DNA of 64,000 nt, from contig BROE01000025.1 in assembly GCA_036571765.1 (NCBI GenBank), forward strand, positions 206,663-270,662, in the 5' to 3' direction. Of this stretch, positions 11,701 to 23,400 are shown in pieces (position 1 is the stretch's first letter; every line of letters begins with the position of its first letter). The notes under the pieces were generated by a model. That model did not search any database, had not been told where the DNA came from, and saw nothing but the letters and a program-made list of their open reading frames with translations. A program made the translations under genes and the position numbers. Source of the DNA: Plecoglossus altivelis (taxonomy: Eukaryota > Chordata > Actinopteri > Osmeriformes > Plecoglossidae).

Positions 11701-14700
11701 CCAGTCGCTAGCGAGGAGCAAATAGGTGGATCTGAACACATTTTGTCAGTGTCATTGGCTAATACGCAATGAAACTGGATGACATCATGTCATCTTGACA
11801 AATGTGTTCGTTTGTGAACGTTTTGATTGCTAAAGATCAATCATTGTGGACCCACCCAAGTGAAAATGTTCACATTATACTGTGTCACATCTGATGCTAC
11901 TGCACCCAAAACGCCTCGCCAGTAACAGTGGGTTTCAAAATGCAGATAGGTAGGGCTATTGGTTATCCTGCTCATCATAGGCTAACCTAAACTATTGATG
12001 AAATTAATCTAATTCAATGTGTCCCGCTTTTTTCTGGATTGTGGAAATAAAATATGAGTACGTATGTGGGTGCAATGCAATATATGTCATTGTGTAATGG
12101 ATCGTCATAAGAGGATAATGCCAATGTGACGCAAGTCTGGTGAAGCTATGTACAGTTTTCAGGTCATGTTTGAACTAGCTTTGCCCATTCAAATGTTTGT
12201 TCTTATTCCTCTCCTACTTGTTCTCATTCCTCCCCTACCTCTCCTCATTCCTCTCTTCACCTAGGAAAAATCATCTCATCACCCCTCACCCCTCCCTCTC
12301 CACCACCCTCACCTTGTCTTTCTATGCCCAGAAGGTCATGGCAACCTTCATCCGGGAGGCAGTTGGAGGTGAAAAATTACTTATTGGTTCTTTTAAGTAT
12401 TTCAAGACCCCCACAAAACAAATGTCAATAAACTTGTCTTTAGCATGTGCAGTTTCAGCCATGCTGTTGGAGTTGGCTGGCAGTGAGATGGGCTTCAAGT
12501 CCGGGGAGAAGGGTCAAGTAGTAGAGGATCTACAGTTCGACGTGGTGCTTTGCCAGGAAGAGCTGACAGAGAGGGCTTTGCTGCTCTGTCTCCTACTGCC
12601 ACCTGGGCTGCTGCCTGTGAGTGGACTAACACTCTACCTCTACATAAGAACAAGACAGAGTTGTGCAGCTGGTGTCTTAGTGTGTCATCTCTTTTACTCA
12701 AATAAAAATACAAACCTTTATATCTGTCACTGTTCCTCTCTATCCCTTTGCCTCTCTTTCTCTTCAGCCTTGTCAATCTTCTTATAGTTTTGCTCTGGAT
12801 GCAGTTGACAGTCTGGTGCGTTGTGGAATCCTTGTTATGGAGGAGGTAAGACACAGACACTCTCTCTCACACTCTCTCTCACTCACTCCCAACTCAGTAT
12901 CAGTATGTTGCGGGTGCATGCTCCCTTTTTGGTGAGTAGGTTCCCAGAGAAACACCTCTGTGTGACTTCTGGACCAAGCGGAATCCTCAGCCCTGGAGCT
13001 TCTCAGACAACGCTGATAGTGACTCTGACCATGAGGAGCAGATCTGTCACTTATACAAGGTACCCTCACACACGTGCAGATTTACACACACAAGCTTCCA
13101 AATGAATGCACACATGTGCTTCAACAGGGTAGTCACATGCATTTACAAGATACAATCACACTCACGAGATGTACAAACACATACGTGCTCCTGCAACCTA
13201 ATACATAGAAACATACACTTCTACAAGGTATCTAAACAGGAAACAAACACACTCCTACAAGACACACGCACAAGCATACACACATGCCTATATGGTACAA
13301 ACACTCAGATTTAGAAGTTTAATACACATTCTACGACAAGGTACACACACTCTTACATCGTACACATGTAACATGCTTTTCCCCCATGTCTCAAATCAAT
13401 TAAATGCTGCTAGATGGTACACAAAGATACACATGTTCCTACAAGTTACTGTACACACAAGCACACACGCACCTACAAGGTGCACAACGGACATGTACTT
13501 CTACATGGCACACACACAAACACACATGCTTCCATACCAGAGGTTCTTAATACTGGTCCTCAGAGAACTCATATCTTGCATGTTTTCGACATTTCTTCGC
13601 CTCAAATACACCTGATTCAAATACATGTTTATTGGCTGGCTAGATAACTGGCTAGATAACAACCCATGTATTTAATTAGGTGTGTTGGAACAGGGAAACA
13701 TCTAAAGCATGCACGATAGGCATTCCCCGAGGACCAGGGTTAAGGACCACTTTTCTACACATACATACACCAATGTACTCACTCACCTTTATATTGTGTA
13801 CACACACTCATGCCTACAAGGTATACACACCTGGTATTTACACATACAAGGTACCTGTGTTTAAGCATAATATCCTTCTCCACTCCTTGGTCTAGGTCAG
13901 CCAGCCTTCTCAGTGTCCAGAGATGCTGTTTTTCCTCTGCAGTCTACTGTCTGGCCAGCTGAGGGCACTTTTTTGGGCCACAGAAGGACTCCACCGGTTG
14001 TACACACTGCTACCTGGTAAGCCGTATGGTTTGGGATTTGTATGTGTTAGTGTGTTTGTGCGTAAACATGTCTGGGGGGTTTTTTCAGAACCAGTGTGTG
14101 TGGCCCAGGTATATTCCCATCTGTGTGAAACAGCCAAGAGAGTGAGAAATCACTACGGTGAGCCCATACACGCTCACAGAATTACATTAGATCTGTCACA
14201 TATAGTTTAAGGACATAATTACGGAATTATTTCAAGATCTATGTATTTTACTTTTCCTACAGAGAGCTGCTCAGAGGAGGTGGCATGCACCACAGTCAGG
14301 ACACTGAAAGATATTGGGGTGAGTCATGATGTGAATGGGAAAGAGACAGCAAAAATGAAGACTAGAGGGCACCTGGTGGTTCACCGAACCAATGCGTTCA
14401 CAATGTAGGCTGAGACCTGCGGCGGCCTCGGTGTGAATCTGGCCCTAGGCCCTTTACTGCATACCTTCTCCTCTCCTTGTCTACCCCTATTTCATGCCTC
14501 TCCAAAACAGGTTCTGTTATAAATAATCATTTTTTTAAAGCCGGACATGCCATCAACAATATATCCTCCCAAAAAAGTGAAAACTATAGCTCATGCTGTG
14601 CGACATTGCTTTATTGTATTGTGTTTAATGTGTGTGTGTGTGTGTGAGCAGGTCCTGGAGGAGCAGATCCAGGGAGGGAGAGTGTTCCTCAGGGTCAGCC

Positions 14701-14768
14701 TTCTTTTTCAACAATTAGACAATCAGCAACAACTGCAACGCTTCATCTCACAGTACCTGTTTGACTAA
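2715..14768 (+). CDS. gpat2: glycerol-3-phosphate acyltransferase 2-like (GPAT2), 20 coding exons
   Basis: Exons: 2715-2825, 2988-3061, 3352-3462, 3570-3692, 3965-4064, 4123-4280, 6127-6226, 6651-6830, 7904-8002, 8698-8819, 9654-9783, 9960-10120, 12265-12368, 12444-12616, 12768-12845, 12940-13059, 13896-14016, 14089-14157, 14263-14318, 14652-14768. Every phase joins, giving 768 aa (human GPAT2 is about 795). The family transfers acyl groups to glycerol-3-phosphate at the mitochondrial outer membrane; mammalian GPAT2 is testis-biased and linked to piRNA biology. Seen: the N-terminal RPTIGQCCQQCTP block, the RGWLVRRLCYVLF block, an HX4D motif (H191-D196), motif IV VPIGISYD (about 304-311), HFSQPFSF, the acidic block SDNADSDSDHEEQ, and the C-terminal LDNQQQLQRFISQYLFD. 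Motif III, normally GTRSRSG, reads SGLSGQSG (276-283), so catalysis is doubtful; degenerate motif III is also seen in mammalian GPAT2. The ATG at 2715 abuts the acceptor, so coding may begin upstream. Exon 10 has little recognisable homology and is the least certain. Confidence 0.9.
4861..5012 (+). pseudogene. RecQ-helicase-like N-terminal fragment within a repeat
   Basis: From ATG 4861 a 50-codon reading frame ends VGGHDVVALLPTRFG then TAA. This resembles the helicase Q-motif and Walker A region (LPTGFGKS in RecQ-type helicases), but the glycine is arginine and the frame stops at the lysine position. It is probably a fragment of a TE-borne or captured helicase gene, not functional. Confidence 0.4.
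5069..5690 (+). mobile_element. 5' half of a Tc1-like element, truncated
   Basis: It starts acagtgccttgcaaaagtat, the familiar terminus of a fish Tc1-like family. It holds the beginning of a transposase (MKTKELSKQVRDKVVEKYRS at about 5442) that is soon interrupted by stops. The 3' half is missing. Confidence 0.7.
5695..5850 (+). mobile_element. non-LTR retrotransposon 3' tail
   Basis: The text cctcgggatcccctcggagg, with an adjoining gctggaggaggtgt stretch, ends in cgacccggcctcgtataagcggaag and a gatggatagatgg microsatellite. This is the usual 3' end of a fish LINE family. Only the tail is present. Confidence 0.55.
6549..6650 (+). repeat. 51-bp tandem duplication of a splice-acceptor tract
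   Basis: Two near-identical 51-base units (starting 6549 and 6600) contain ctccattggttatcctcccc and a polypyrimidine tract. Only the second ends in the acceptor tctcctacag used by gpat2 exon 8; the first reads tctcctacat. Confidence 0.85.
7481..7903 (+). repeat. degenerate minisatellite in gpat2 intron 8
   Basis: Irregular copies of (t)ctgcagtgaggtgtgtgtg recur at about 7481, 7549, 7596, 7695, 7728 and 7826, leading right up to exon 9, whose own coding sequence includes a similar stretch. Confidence 0.6.
8921..9540 (+). repeat. degenerate minisatellite in gpat2 intron 10
   Basis: The same ctgcagtgaggtgtgtgtg and tcccaggtgtgtctg units seen before exon 9 recur in two clusters, 8921-9070 and 9419-9540, separated by unrelated sequence. 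Confidence 0.6.
13040..13535 (+). repeat. irregular minisatellite repeating a splice-donor-like tacaaggtac motif
   Basis: Motifs of the form ctacaaggtacacacac recur through gpat2 intron 16 (for example near 13222, 13337 and 13474) and again at 13816-13855. The first copy is the exon 16 end itself, ATACAAG then gtaccctcacacac. Confidence 0.55.
13537..13752. mobile_element. MITE with about 22-bp terminal inverted repeats
   Basis: Left end agaggttcttaatactggtc and right end gaggaccagggttaaggacc are imperfect inverted repeats around a non-coding core. It belongs to the same general family as 19100-19312 and is likely hAT-derived. Confidence 0.6.
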
Positions 14769-15076
14769 CTCGAATGAAACCTAAAGACATAAGACAGCAG
14801 AGCTATGTGTTGTCTCTGTTTACCTCAAGTGGTCCCACTATGGACCAGGAGTTGTTGTTACTAATCAAACTTTCTGTTCGCTATTGAAAGTTGAAATACT
14901 GTAGAGCAATATTGTGGTCTTGAGTTTTTATGTAGAAAGGCAGTTTATATTGGCCTACCAGACCATGACCAGTTCATGATGAATGATGCTTTCATTTCCT
15001 CATAATTTCGTTTAGTTAGTTTTGTTTACAGTGGTTTGTGTTGGGTTTATATTGTGTGATAATGTGTTAAACTTTG

Positions 15077-15082
15077 ATTAAA
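15077..15082 (+). terminator. gpat2: polyadenylation signal ATTAAA of gpat2
   Basis: ATTAAA lies about 310 bases after the gpat2 stop codon, in an AT-rich 3' UTR, and is the best signal before the fahd2 3' end. The two genes converge, with fewer than 500 bases between this signal and the fahd2 stop. Confidence 0.45.
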
Positions 15083-15571
15083 ATATTTTTGTCTTCCAGT
15101 GAATGTCATCATGTTCAGTCATTCATCCTTTATCCCTATTCCTGGAAGGTTATTTGTTCCAGGGGGGCGTTAGGGTTGATCACTCCTGGTGGTTAAAGAT
15201 TAATCAGGGTTAGAGTTTAGGGGAAGGTAAAAGAGATGAATGGATGAATGTATGAATTGGAATGTTTCAACAGTGTGCTTACTCTGAAACAGCACTATCA
15301 TCTACTGTTGCTATGAATTGTACACATGCACACAGTATTGATGCCATATCAATTAATACATACAATGATTAAATATTCAATCATTTAAAATATAATTGTT
15401 CCAAAGGATCATTTGCTGTTTTGTAACGACAATACTGCATATGTCCTCTTGGTTAGTACAGGATGAGGAGGGCCAGTTGCTTCACTTATGACTTAGAATG
15501 GCATTTAACATTGCAAAAGATCTTAATTAGCCTCACAATAAGTGCTGTTTGACGCCAGACTCCAATCAGTG

Positions 15572-18500
15572 TCAGACCACGGTGTTCCGTATTGCTCCCA
15601 CCTGGTCAATCTGACACTCCACCACATCTCCTTTCTAGAATACAGAACACAAAATAATACTGATTAGATTCATTTAGTCTCTTTTTTGCTTCTCAGCTAG
15701 AAAACAAAGACAAACATGGGTCAGTTTATAACTTTTTTTTAGTTCTAACTAGTAGTGTATTCCTGAAATCGGATTTAACAGCTTGCGAATCTAACTCTGA
15801 ACTCTTGCATAGATTTACCATCAATTAATAAATTGACTTTTCAGTTCCAGAACAGCTGATTTGAATTGGTTAAATCAACTCTGTGTATGGCCCCTCTGGC
15901 CTAAGCCTGTGAAGGAAGTCTATCAATAGCCAACATCATTGGAGCTTTGATATTTCCATCATGGCACCTGGCGACAAAAAAATGCCCTCCTACTTCACCC
16001 CACAATGATTGGAAGTGTAAATACTACGTGTGTAAATTCCCATTAGTTTGTTACTGATAATCTTTAATGTGAGTGTCCTGGTGACGTCCTTGCCTACATA
16101 TGTTTCTCGTGTTGTTAAACATGGTACGATTACATACATCTCACATGGCATGTGTCTGGATGACACGGTCCTGTACTGTTCTAGGGTTTAACTCTGTGAT
16201 AAACAGTCAAACTAAGGTTTCTACACATCAAGAGAAAACAATAATAATATGGTTTGTGTGCAATTTTCATGCAATTCAGGATATAAATAAAGAATGTTCA
16301 TATCATACATGTTAAGCAGGTTTAGTGATCTGATGCTATATTCCAACATCATCATTAGTCATTATATGACTACATTAAGTCTGTGTGTGTATATATATGC
16401 TTTTTAAATTAATCAATTTTAGTCACCTATTATTTTATGCTATGTTATAGCCATCAGAAAGTTCTACGTGTCAAAAAGGCCCCACCTTCAACCCTAAAAT
16501 AAAGCACGTTATTTACATTTTCCCATGCTGCAGATGAATCAGAAAGATTTGCATGTGTTTGCGTTAAACATTGTTTCGGGTCATTCTGGCCCCCGAAGTG
16601 AACAAGGGTTAAGCTATAACATGTAGCCTATATTTCTAACATGTAAATTACTGAAGCCAATACTTTCCTTTCCCCCTGATGTTTAGCTGTAGTACAGTAT
16701 CCATAGACTGGAACATACAATGGTCCCAAGTTTAACTCTTTATCTTACCCTCATTGTAGATGGCAATGGAGGAAGACAAAATTTTGAAGTGAATTGTGGG
16801 AATATTACATAGTCTTTGTCAGAGGCCTTTTTATCCTTAATTGTGACATTTTCATATATTGGTTCAAAATGTCAGTAATTTGTCTACTTAATCTGTAGTA
16901 ATGGTATCTGTCCTGAAAATGCATACTGGTTGACTCCTAGTTAGAAATATAGAGTTTGTTAATGATAACTTGCCAGTGAGCAGGTTATATTCACAGAATC
17001 AGTTGCCATGGACACTTACAGTTTCCATGGTAATTGCGTTCTATTTCCAGGACAGAAAACCCAGTTTTTGCTTCATTTCAAGGTTAACCGACTCAAGATT
17101 TTCACTAAACCCGTTTTCTGGAATACCTCCTGGACAATAGGGTTGGAGTTAATACTACAGCACTATAGAACTAGAATCACCTTAAGAAAGACTGGAGGAT
17201 TCCGGAACACACCCACACCTGGGGGGGTGCCAGTTAGAAACACATCACCTGGGGACAAAGTCACAAACCTCACACACACAGACACACCGCACCATGAAAC
17301 AATGTAATCACACAATCATCTATGTCTATCAATCAAGTTTTTGTTGAAAGCCAGCTCCCAGGACAAAAGCTTACTGTGAAACCCAGGCCACCAGCTTCTC
17401 TATTCTGAAGATCATCTGGTCCGTGTTGCTGTCCTGGACCACTGCTCCATTCACCATGCAACGAATCCCCAGCGTATGAGGATCTGACCAGTATAGACAT
17501 CACAGCATTGTCCAGTACATATATTTGCCATAAAGATCTGGAGTAGATTTCAAATTTTGTCTAAAGTTTCAGGGTATCAAAATCTGTGTTTCCCAACTGA
17601 TGGGGCCATACCAAAATTGGGTTGCAAACTTGTGTGGAGAGGGACTTTGGTTCTAACTTTTATTTAAGTTGCCGAACCTCAGATGGTGTGCTTTTATTTA
17701 AAAAGTGTATAGGCTGACATAATCCTGCCCACATTCTAGAACACAAATGTAAAATTGTCAATCAAAGCTGCAGTGCACAGGAACATTACATATAGACATT
17801 CTGGATTACTGCACACATTTTTTGTGAAATTATAATGGTTCGGAAATTAGATAATTTTGGGTTTGACACTTAATTGGCAAGGACAAATGTGGATCCTGAA
17901 GGTAAACCAACTGAGAACCACTGATTCAAATGAAAACTATTGATCTCAGTCATCCTATTATTTTCTCACCTTTCACAGCATCACTTGTCACCAAAGCAGG
18001 GCCAAGAGGACAGAAGCTGTCAAATGTTTTTCCCAGCAACCACTGATTTCCGTTGCGTTTCATCTGCCAATCACGAGCGGTGACGTCATTGGCAACAGTG
18101 AAGCCTGCCACAAACGACATGGCATCCTCCTCCTTGGAGTGGGGGGAAAAACATGCATCTTGTATTGTTACACACAAACTTCAGCGGCCCTTTTACAATA
18201 TCCAGGCTTTGGCTACAGAAGTGCTGAAGGAGATTTTTTTTCCTGATTTTCCTGCATTCCAAAGTTGCGATTCTATCAGCAGATGTTGCATGAGCACCCA
18301 TGTTCGATTTTCTGTTAAGACACAGTTTATATATGAATATACCCAGTATCAGAGGCCATTTCTTTGACTGCGCACATTACATTTTGAAGATTGATTGGCG
18401 ATCCACTTTTCTGTGCAAGACCAGACAAGTCAGAAGTTAAACACATCAATGACCATATCTCAGTTTTGCAAGATTCAGTGCAGTGATAATCTGAGTCATC

Positions 18501-19579
18501 AGACTAACCTTGATGTGTTTACCACTCCGTCCAATCACAAAGGCTAGCTCAACCTCCCAGTCCACCTCCTTCAATCAGAAAAGCAGAAGAAAAGTGTTCA
18601 GATCCCTCCTGGTCACAACTGCTCTGTGAACCCAAATCTGGGGAAAGCCACACTTGATACAAATGTATGCTTCTTTCAATCTATTTTACCTACTACACCT
18701 GCCAGAGTAGCTCAAACTCACACAGATCTTAACCATGGAGTGATTACATCGTCTTTCCTGCTAATCCACGTTCTTGCTCTCCTTTCCTCTTCCCCCAATT
18801 TTCTACCCAACCATTTCTCTCCTTTCTTCCCTCTTTCACCTGGCTCTCATCCGGCAGTTTGATGTTGTCATAGGGACCCGTGATGCAGCTGGAGAACTTG
18901 CTGAATATTATTGGCTCCTTTGGGATGGGGGCATTCTGCTCCAGGCAATGGTCCCGGTAGTTCATGCCCACGCATACCACCTTCTCTGGGGCCAAGACCG
19001 GGGGTAGCAGCCTCACCTCCGACCTAGCCACTACACACTGGCCTGAAGACAGGGCCCTAAGCGGAGGGGAAAGGTATGTTGGACAGACAAGATATAAGGC
19101 AGGGGTGTCCAATCCTGGTCCTCCAGAACTGCTGTCCTGACAGTTATCAATGTTTCCCTATTCAAGCACACCTGATTTTAATAAAGGGACATTATGAAGC
19201 TTCCACGGAGCTTGATAATGACTTGTTCATTAGAATCAGGCGTGCTAGAGCATGGAAACATTAACATTGACAGGACAGTGGCCATCGAGGACCAGGATTA
19301 GACAACCCTGGTCTAAGGTAAAGAGTTCACTATGTGACTTAATATACTATTTTCTGACTGAGAACATAGGCAGACAGAAAAATGCAGATGAGGCCATGGT
19401 AATGAGTACCTCTGAGCACACTCGATGCCCTTTTGGCCCATCTCTAGAAACTCTATCATCGTGGAAGGCATGGAGGCATCGAAGGCCTTGAGGTCCACCA
19501 CACCAAGCCCTTCCCTCTGCTCCACACCCACCCTGACTCCACCATCATCACTGCTGCACTGGAACTGCACCAACCGCAT
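15572..19579 (-). CDS. fahd2: fumarylacetoacetate hydrolase domain-containing protein 2
   Basis: Exons in coding order: 19579-19410, 19056-18840, 18568-18509, 18132-17970, 17483-17375, 17268-17181, 15634-15572. All phases join, giving 289 aa. FAH-fold enzymes are metal-dependent hydrolases or decarboxylases of acylpyruvate-type substrates; FAHD2 is mitochondrial with an uncertain substrate. Seen: MRLVQFQ at the start, VVCVGMNYRDHC, PKEPIIFSKF, the metal-ligand pair in EVDWEVEL (E134, E136) and the third acidic ligand in NDVTARDW (D165). Spacing matches the FAHD1/FAHD2 family. GKTFDSFCPLGPALVT, LTGTPPGVGVF and a KGDVVECQID C-terminus follow. Human FAHD2A is about 314 aa with an N-terminal extension before MRLVQF, so a presequence from an upstream exon or start may be missing here. 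The last intron (15635-17180) is unusually long for this gene. It converges on gpat2, a GPAT2-FAHD2 linkage also known from human 2q11. Confidence 0.93.
19100..19312. mobile_element. MITE with inverted termini, in fahd2 intron 1
   Basis: Left end caggggtgtccaatcctggt continues into cctcca; the right end tcgaggaccaggattagaca continues into accctgg. These are inverted copies. This is a common fish non-autonomous element. Confidence 0.7.
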
Positions 19580-20203
19580 TGCTGCACCACGTAGATGCTT
19601 CACTGTCCTATACTTTTGGACAGCCTATCCGAGAAACCTTTCAAGTTCAGCAAGAAGAGAGGATTATTGTCCTCTACTGACATCAAAGGTTCAAAGGATT
19701 TTAAACATTGAGGAGCGAGAGAATAAGAATTAATATGGAAGCAGGCAACGAAAAGTTGGGAAAGTGGCCATGCAGAGGAAGAAAACAAGGATTAAGTCTT
19801 GATATGGAAGAGCACTGAAGAGTCATCTATATCTTTCCCTGTAGATACGATAAAAGGTATCTAATCTCGACCCACAACTACAGATACATTACTAATTAAA
19901 GAAACAGCAACAACATAGGCACATAAGACTTCAGCGTTGCAAATATCGCCTACCTGATCCACCACTGGATGCTAGATCAACGGACTCGGCAAAAAGTAAA
20001 GCGTCTTATCTCCTGCACAGATAAAGTTATATGCTGACTAGGGAATGTTACTTTTATGGTATACAAAGCTGATTATACAAAGTTGACATTGCACTTTGGA
20101 CAGAAACAGTCACTTACCTCTTCTTATCTGTTGGACAAGCAAGGTTCTGTTAAAATACGGATGTCATAGTTCCTGGTTCAGCCTTTTATGGGATAAATAT
20201 CCG

Positions 20204-20237
20204 TTGTACCATAATCATCCAATTGATTATGGTACAA
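20204..20237. repeat. perfect 13-bp hairpin
   Basis: TTGTACCATAATC and GATTATGGTACAA are exact inverses separated by 8 bases, in the fahd2/aminopeptidase intergenic gap about 220 bases before the aminopeptidase ATG. Confidence 0.8.
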
Positions 20238-20388
20238 CTGATAATAAAAATAACGAATACAATATTTCATACCAAAGGCAGTGGTTATTTTCATTTGCAT
20301 TATTAAGGGTATTTGGACTGCAAAAAAAAGACATATTTACGATAAACGCATTCAACTCCCATGATACACTCTGTGTGAGATGAGTGAA

Positions 20389-20422
20389 TCACGTGAACAA
20401 GTGAGTGTATGTCAGGTGACGT
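20389..20422 (+). promoter_or_regulatory. putative promoter motifs: TCACGTGA E-box and TGACGT
   Basis: A palindromic E-box TCACGTGA (20389-20396), of the USF/TFE3/CLEAR type, and a CRE-like half-site TGACGT (20417-20422) sit 35-70 bases upstream of the aminopeptidase ATG. They lie in the gap shared with the divergent fahd2 gene. Motif resemblance only; no transcription start is visible. Confidence 0.4.
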
Positions 20423-20457
20423 TTCCTTTTTCCTGCGGAGACGTCGCAAGACCAACA

Positions 20458-23400
20458 ATGTGTACTCGGTAAGAGACTGGATTTCTGATTTTTATTAAAC
20501 AGCGATTAACTTAATGTATTTTTTGTTATACGTTATTTCATCCAGTTTAGCTAGTTTTATTGTTTATGTTCTGAGGTGTATTTGAAGGAAAACGATAGTG
20601 CTTGGCTGAGGGTGGGTGGATCTTCACCCATTAGAGCTAAATCTCCAACAATGAATTGTAGATAACGCAGAGCGAAGTGAAGTTAGTTTCATGTTCGACA
20701 ATCGGGTTAGGGACCGAGTGAGAACTACCCATACCAGTTTGGAAAATGATGACTCTTTTAATGTTTCAGCGATGATAAAACCTAAAACGTACACCAAATT
20801 ATTCTAACAACATGCAGTGTAGTTCCACAACCCTTCTTTTTCAATTACGCTTTTGAAAATTAAGGTGAAATGTCGCTAATTTCTGAAAAAAGCATAAAAT
20901 ACTCATCTGAATACCTTTTTAAGAATCTCAACATCACACCAGATTATTCTGATCATATCTGGCCTACTTCCTCATGCTTTAGCTTTTCAGTTGACTTTTA
21001 AAAAATTATACAAAATCGCTAATCTCTGAAAATGGCATCAAATACTCACAAATCTCAATGTCTTTTTCAAAGTTTGTCTGAAAAATTCTCAATCACACTA
21101 GATTGTTTTAATGATGTGTGGCCAATTTCCACACCCTTTACTTTTTCAGTTAAAATTTCAAAATAAATAATAGAATGTCACTAATCTCTGAAAATACTAC
21201 CAAATACTCACTAATCTCAACAGCGTTTTCTAAATAAGATTGAAATGTCAAAATAACACCAGATTTTTCTAATAATGTGTGGCCAACTTCAACACCCTTT
21301 CACTTTTCAATTAAGTTGCAAAACGAATGATGAAAAATGACTGAAAATAGTATCAAATACTGGCTAATGAGTATTTGATGTTGTTTTCAGAGATTAGCGA
21401 TTTTGTATAATTTTTCAAAAAATGTTTGTGGAAAAGAGAGAGACTGTGGAAGTAGGATACATATTTTTAGAATAATCTGGTGTCCATTTTAGGTTGTATC
21501 ATCGTAGAAACGTAATCATTTTTCATTTTTTTCATTAATCATTTTTCAAAATGGTATGGGTAGTTTTACCCGGTCCCTAATAAGACGCTTCCAACGAGCG
21601 TTTTCCAAATGTGAGACGAATGTCGAATGCGAAACTAACTTTGTACTTGGTCATTAAGTCACGACCCAATAATATTCGATTTTTAAATCATTAGCCTATA
21701 ATTTATTTCAGCTGCATTCGAGTGGTACTTTCTGAACCTACCCACCTGGTAACTTTAAAAAACAGTTAGACTTTTTTGACGAGACCTTCCTCACACCAGC
21801 TCGTGACCCACTTTAGGGTCGGACCCACCAGTTGACATACACGATCTAAAATAGACCCTCGGCCTACATGTGTGGATAACTTAGGCATGCTATGAGGTTA
21901 AACACATCACTTCTGAATTATATAATTTAAAGTTAGTAAAATCTGAGTGTTTCAGAGAGTTGTTTTTGCATGGCTTTTATTCCGCCAGTCTTCCTATTCT
22001 ACAAAGACAGAGAGGAAGGTAGACTTCCTCAGAACTCTTGTCAGACTACAGTGGTGTTACAGTTATATGCCTAGACACAAATCATTATCCTCCACAGACA
22101 GGATTAAAGAATGTATTTATTTCCAGTGTCCAGCCAATCGAGTGGACCACTGACTGCAAAAATCAAAAGTAAGTCGTATTATTTTGCGCCTTCAACTTCG
22201 CCTCCGCCTCCTTCTCCGCCTAACCATGTTTTCCCCTAACCTCTTTACAGTTATGATGGCATACTGTTGGTCACCCAGAGCTATGAAACTCTGCCTCCTG
22301 AGCTGGAATGTCTGAAAGCACCGCTACAGGACTACAGCTCTGTATGTACACACAAACAACAGTATTTACAGTTGGTACAGAAAGTATTCACACCCCTTTA
22401 CATTTTTCACTCTGTTTCATTGCAGCCATCTGCTAAACTCAAAAGTTCATTTTAGTTCTCAATAATGTACACTCAGCACCCCATCTTAACAGAAAAAACA
22501 GTTATTAAAAGGAAAAACGGATATCACATGGTGATAAGTATTCAGACCCTTTACTGTGACACTCATATATTGAACTCGCATGCCGTCCATGTCTTCTGAT
22601 CCTTTTTGAGATGGTTCTACACCTTCATTGGAATCCAGCTGTGTTCAATTAAACTGATTGGACTTGATTAGGAAAGGCACACACCTAAGACCTTACAGCT
22701 CACAGTCCCTGTCAGAGCAAATGAGAATCATGAGGTTGAAGGAACTGCCCAAGGAGTTCAGAGACAGAATTGTGGCAAGGCACAGATCTTGCTACAGTTA
22801 CAAAAGACTTTCTGCAGCACTTAAGGTTCCTAAGAGATCAGTGGCCTTTTTAGAAGAACATAAATATCCGTTTTCACAAGGTTTGCTGCTAAACTGCTTT
22901 TAGATCTTTGTTTCAGTTGTTTCTGTGATGTACTGAAATATAATCTCCAGCTACGTGCTCGTCAACATTCTCACCTAAGTTAACAAGACGATGACTGAAA
23001 TGATCTCAGCAGGTCCTTTAATGACAGCAATGAAATGCAGTGGAAAGGTTTTTTTGGGATTAGGTTCATTTTCATGGCAAAGAAGGACTATGCAATTTAT
23101 CTGATCACTCTTCATAACATTCTGGAGTATATGCAAATTGCTGTTATAAAAACGAATTTCCCCGGTTTCCTTGCCTACTTTCATTTCATTGCTAATACAT
23201 TTTGTTAATCACATCAGTTCAATTGCGGTACTGCACTCCATTGGATAAAAACAGGAAATGTGTCAAGTTCTTAAGATATTCGTAGGAATCTTGCTGTCGA
23301 CCAATCAGAGTGAACGGCATTGGACACTGAGCAAGCCAAACAGGCGGCGAATTATATTTATTTTTTCATTTTAAGCCATTGCTTATCCTAACATTGTAAA

